A stretch of 6,201 nt of DNA, from the NCBI GenBank assembly GCA_902766855.1, contig CACXFE010000080.1, forward strand, positions 1 through 6,201. Direction: 5' to 3'. Positions within the stretch are counted from its first letter, which is position 1. Each line of letters starts with the position of its first letter. Shown piece after piece: positions 5,052 through 6,201 of the stretch. Under the pieces are notes generated by a model, which was not told where the DNA came from, searched no databases, and saw only the letters and a list, made by a program, of their open reading frames with translations. Source of the stretch: Oscillospiraceae bacterium. Lineage in GTDB: Bacteria > Bacillota > Clostridia > Oscillospirales > Acutalibacteraceae. Both the position numbers and the translations under genes were made by a program.

Positions 5052-5324
5052 TTATTTCACAGCGTCCTTCAAAGCTTTGCCGGCTTTGAATACAGGATTC
5101 TTGGAAGCCGCGATCTTGATGGTCTTCTTAGTCTGCGGATTGATGCCGGTTCTGGCAGCGCGTTTACGGATCTCGAAAGTACCGAAACCTACCAACTGGA
5201 TCTTATTGCCTTTTTTCAGCTGAGCGCCTACGGTGTCAATGAAAGCGGCGAGTGCTTTGTCAGCGTCTTTCTTGGAAATTTCTGCTTTTTCTGCGATTGC
5301 TGCTACTAATTCTGACTTGTTCAT
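5052..5324 (-). CDS. hup: HU-family DNA-binding protein
   Basis: Dimeric nucleoid protein that bends DNA non-specifically and compacts the chromosome. The 90 residues are full length: helical dimerisation region 1-40 (MNKSELVAAIAEKAEISKKD), the HU signature from GFGTFEIRKRAARTG through INPQT (46-65), with P63 at the arm tip as the intercalating proline, and the C-terminal KNPVFKAGKALKDAVK. The frame runs open upstream to a TTG at 5384, but ATG 5324-5322 is chosen because it gives the standard HU N-terminus and has GGAGG (5338-5334) nine bases before it. Codons look more even and less G+C-biased than in the neighbours, as expected of a highly expressed gene. It is isolated by a strong terminator upstream and a hairpin downstream, so it is probably its own main transcript. 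Confidence 0.97.
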   Translation of the reverse strand: MNKSELVAAIAEKAEISKKDADKALAAFIDTVGAQLKKGNKIQLVGFGTFEIRKRAARTGINPQTKKTIKIAASKNPVFKAGKALKDAVK

Positions 5325-5348
5325 TTTTTTGAACCTCCAAATAATAAT

Positions 5349-5372
5349 TTTCAACGAGAAGCTCGTTTGAAA
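5349..5372 (-). promoter_or_regulatory. Stem-loop in the hup leader
   Basis: On the minus strand TTTCAAACGAG (5372-5362) pairs with CTCGTTGAAA (5358-5349) around the loop CTT, with one bulged base: ten base pairs, 24 bases upstream of the hup ATG. A smaller hairpin with a G-U pair is possible at 5381-5395. They may stabilise or regulate the mRNA; only the complementarity is seen. Confidence 0.45.
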
Positions 5373-5395
5373 TCTTTTGTACAAGCAAAGCCTGT

Positions 5396-5423
5396 CCTAT
5401 ATATTTTTACCATACTTTTTCAA
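5396..5423 (-). promoter_or_regulatory. Probable hup promoter
   Basis: The strongly A/T-rich stretch upstream of hup includes -35 TTGAAA (5423-5418) and, 16 bases on, TATAGG (5401-5396); the overlapping TATATA (5403-5398) would be too close at 14 bases. A second -35, TTGATT (5432-5427), pairs at 17 bases with TAAAAA. A promoter here is expected because a terminator lies just upstream; the exact boxes are uncertain. Confidence 0.4.
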
Positions 5424-5470
5424 AAAAATCAATCGGTTTTCGTGCTTTTTTTGAAAATTCATGAAAAAGC

Positions 5471-5503
5471 GAAAAAAAACGGTTAAAAAAGGGCTTTTTT
5501 AAC
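5471..5503 (-). terminator. Intrinsic terminator overlapping the flippase stop codon
   Basis: GTTAAAAAAG (5503-5494) and CTTTTTTAAC (5491-5482) form a perfect A/U-rich stem with a very short GC loop, followed by eight T (5479-5472) on the minus strand. The TAA stop (5501-5499) lies inside the 5' arm. It separates the flippase transcript from hup. Confidence 0.8.
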
Positions 5504-6201
5504 GAAAAATTCTATATTTTACACAAAATTTTACGATTTGCTTACCGCCCGGCACGGTCGAGAAATCGCTTTTTGTGAAGCATCGAAGCACAAAAAGAAG
5601 CACCACATAGACCGCGGCGGCCGCCGCGATCGCCCCAAGCAACTGGATTTTTCCGCCGCCCCGGAAGATCAAATACGCCACCGCCCCGCAAGCGGCCGCC
5701 GCTATGAGCGGTTTGAAAAAATCACCGATCAGATCCGGCCACGCACCCATCGCCTGCACGATCCCCCGGAAATGCAGGCAGAAAATCACGCCGTAACATA
5801 CCGCCGTGCCGATCGCCGCGCCCATGATGTTCACCTGTGGCCTGCCGATCAAAATCAGGTTGATCCCGAGTTTGACCGCCGCCCCGATCGCAATATTCAC
5901 AAGCGCCTTGCCTTGTTTGCCCACCGCCTGCAAAATCCCCGTCATGGGGATCACGATCCCGGCAAACGCGGCGGCGATCCCATATACCCGCAAAAGCGGC
6001 GCCCCGACCGGAACCGAAGCCTTGCTGTCAAACAAGAAAGCCATGATACCCGGCGCGGTTGTGATCAGTCCCGCGGCTGCCGGCAGGGAAATCACCGCCG
6101 AAAATTTCAACACCGTATCGGTATTCCGGCGCACTTCTTCCCCGTTGCCCTGTGCGGCAAACCGCGCGATCACCGGCACCGCGCTGACCGATAAAACCGC
6201 C
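5499..6201 (-). CDS. SpoVB/MurJ-type lipid-linked polysaccharide flippase (C-terminal part)
   Basis: Multi-pass membrane transporter of the MOP superfamily (SpoVB, YabM, MurJ, Wzx relatives), which moves lipid-linked wall or polysaccharide precursors across the membrane. The gene runs off the right edge; 233 C-terminal residues are visible, roughly the last half, beginning AVLSVSAVPVIARFAAQG. Typical features are the LPAAAGLITTAPGIMAFLF segment, ILQAVGKQGKALVNIAIGA, KLGINLILIGRPQVNIMGAA, IGTAVCYGVIF, and further hydrophobic segments near the end (LIAAAACGAVAYLIF; AIAAAAAVYVVLLFVL). An internal GTG at 6179 is not a real start, because the frame and family similarity continue upstream. Placement before hup, rqcP and yabP matches the yabM/spoVB slot of firmicute genomes, favouring a sporulation or wall role; subfamily cannot be fixed from the fragment. 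Confidence 0.88.
   Translation of the reverse strand, partial: AVLSVSAVPVIARFAAQGNGEEVRRNTDTVLKFSAVISLPAAAGLITTAPGIMAFLFDSKASVPVGAPLLRVYGIAAAFAGIVIPMTGILQAVGKQGKALVNIAIGAAVKLGINLILIGRPQVNIMGAAIGTAVCYGVIFCLHFRGIVQAMGAWPDLIGDFFKPLIAAAACGAVAYLIFRGGGKIQLLGAIAAAAAVYVVLLFVLRCFTKSDFSTVPGGKQIVKFCVKYRIFR

Noticed and set aside
5538..6194. Plus-strand open frame of 218 codons at the right end
   Set aside because: It is antisense to the flippase, extremely rich in Arg, His and Asp, with no ribosome site.

Overview
The window is an ordinary chromosomal segment of a spore-forming Clostridia-type Firmicute. The evidence is the minus-strand run SpoVB-like flippase - HU - RqcP(YabO) - YabP - YabQ - DivIC - YabR, which is the conserved firmicute 'yab' sporulation/division neighbourhood. 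Strong GGAGG ribosome sites and an FMN riboswitch in front of a RibU transporter fit the same assignment. Base composition looks moderate (about half G+C by eye), with A/T-rich intergenic gaps. Every gene reads right to left on the minus strand. No tRNA, rRNA, CRISPR array, insertion sequence or phage gene was seen.

In transcription order: (1) 6201-5499, C-terminal part of a SpoVB/MurJ-type lipid-linked sugar flippase, closed by a strong terminator that overlaps its stop codon. (2) 5324-5052, HU, with its own A/T-rich promoter region, a structured leader and a hairpin after the stop. (3) 4976-3580, rqcP, yabP, yabQ and divIC. A candidate SigE-type promoter lies before yabP and a good vegetative promoter overlaps the yabQ stop, so the sporulation pair can be switched separately from divIC. 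(4) 3552-3100, the S1-domain protein YabR. (5) 3014-599, a very tight trio: class I fumarase alpha subunit, THUMP-domain 23S rRNA methyltransferase, and the MscL mechanosensitive channel. (6) 589-1, a consensus vegetative promoter, a complete FMN riboswitch, a terminator-like expression platform, and the N-terminal 122 residues of the riboflavin transporter RibU.

Functionally the window mixes cell-envelope and spore assembly (flippase, YabP, YabQ, DivIC), ribosome and RNA housekeeping (RqcP, YabR, rRNA methyltransferase), the nucleoid protein HU, central metabolism (fumarase), osmotic safety (MscL) and riboflavin uptake.

I do not see an undescribed system here. The points most worth checking are the fumarase alpha subunit with no beta subunit next to it, its translational coupling to an rRNA methyltransferase, the absence of mazG from the yab cluster, the hairpin separating HU from RqcP, and the layered expression platform in front of ribU.
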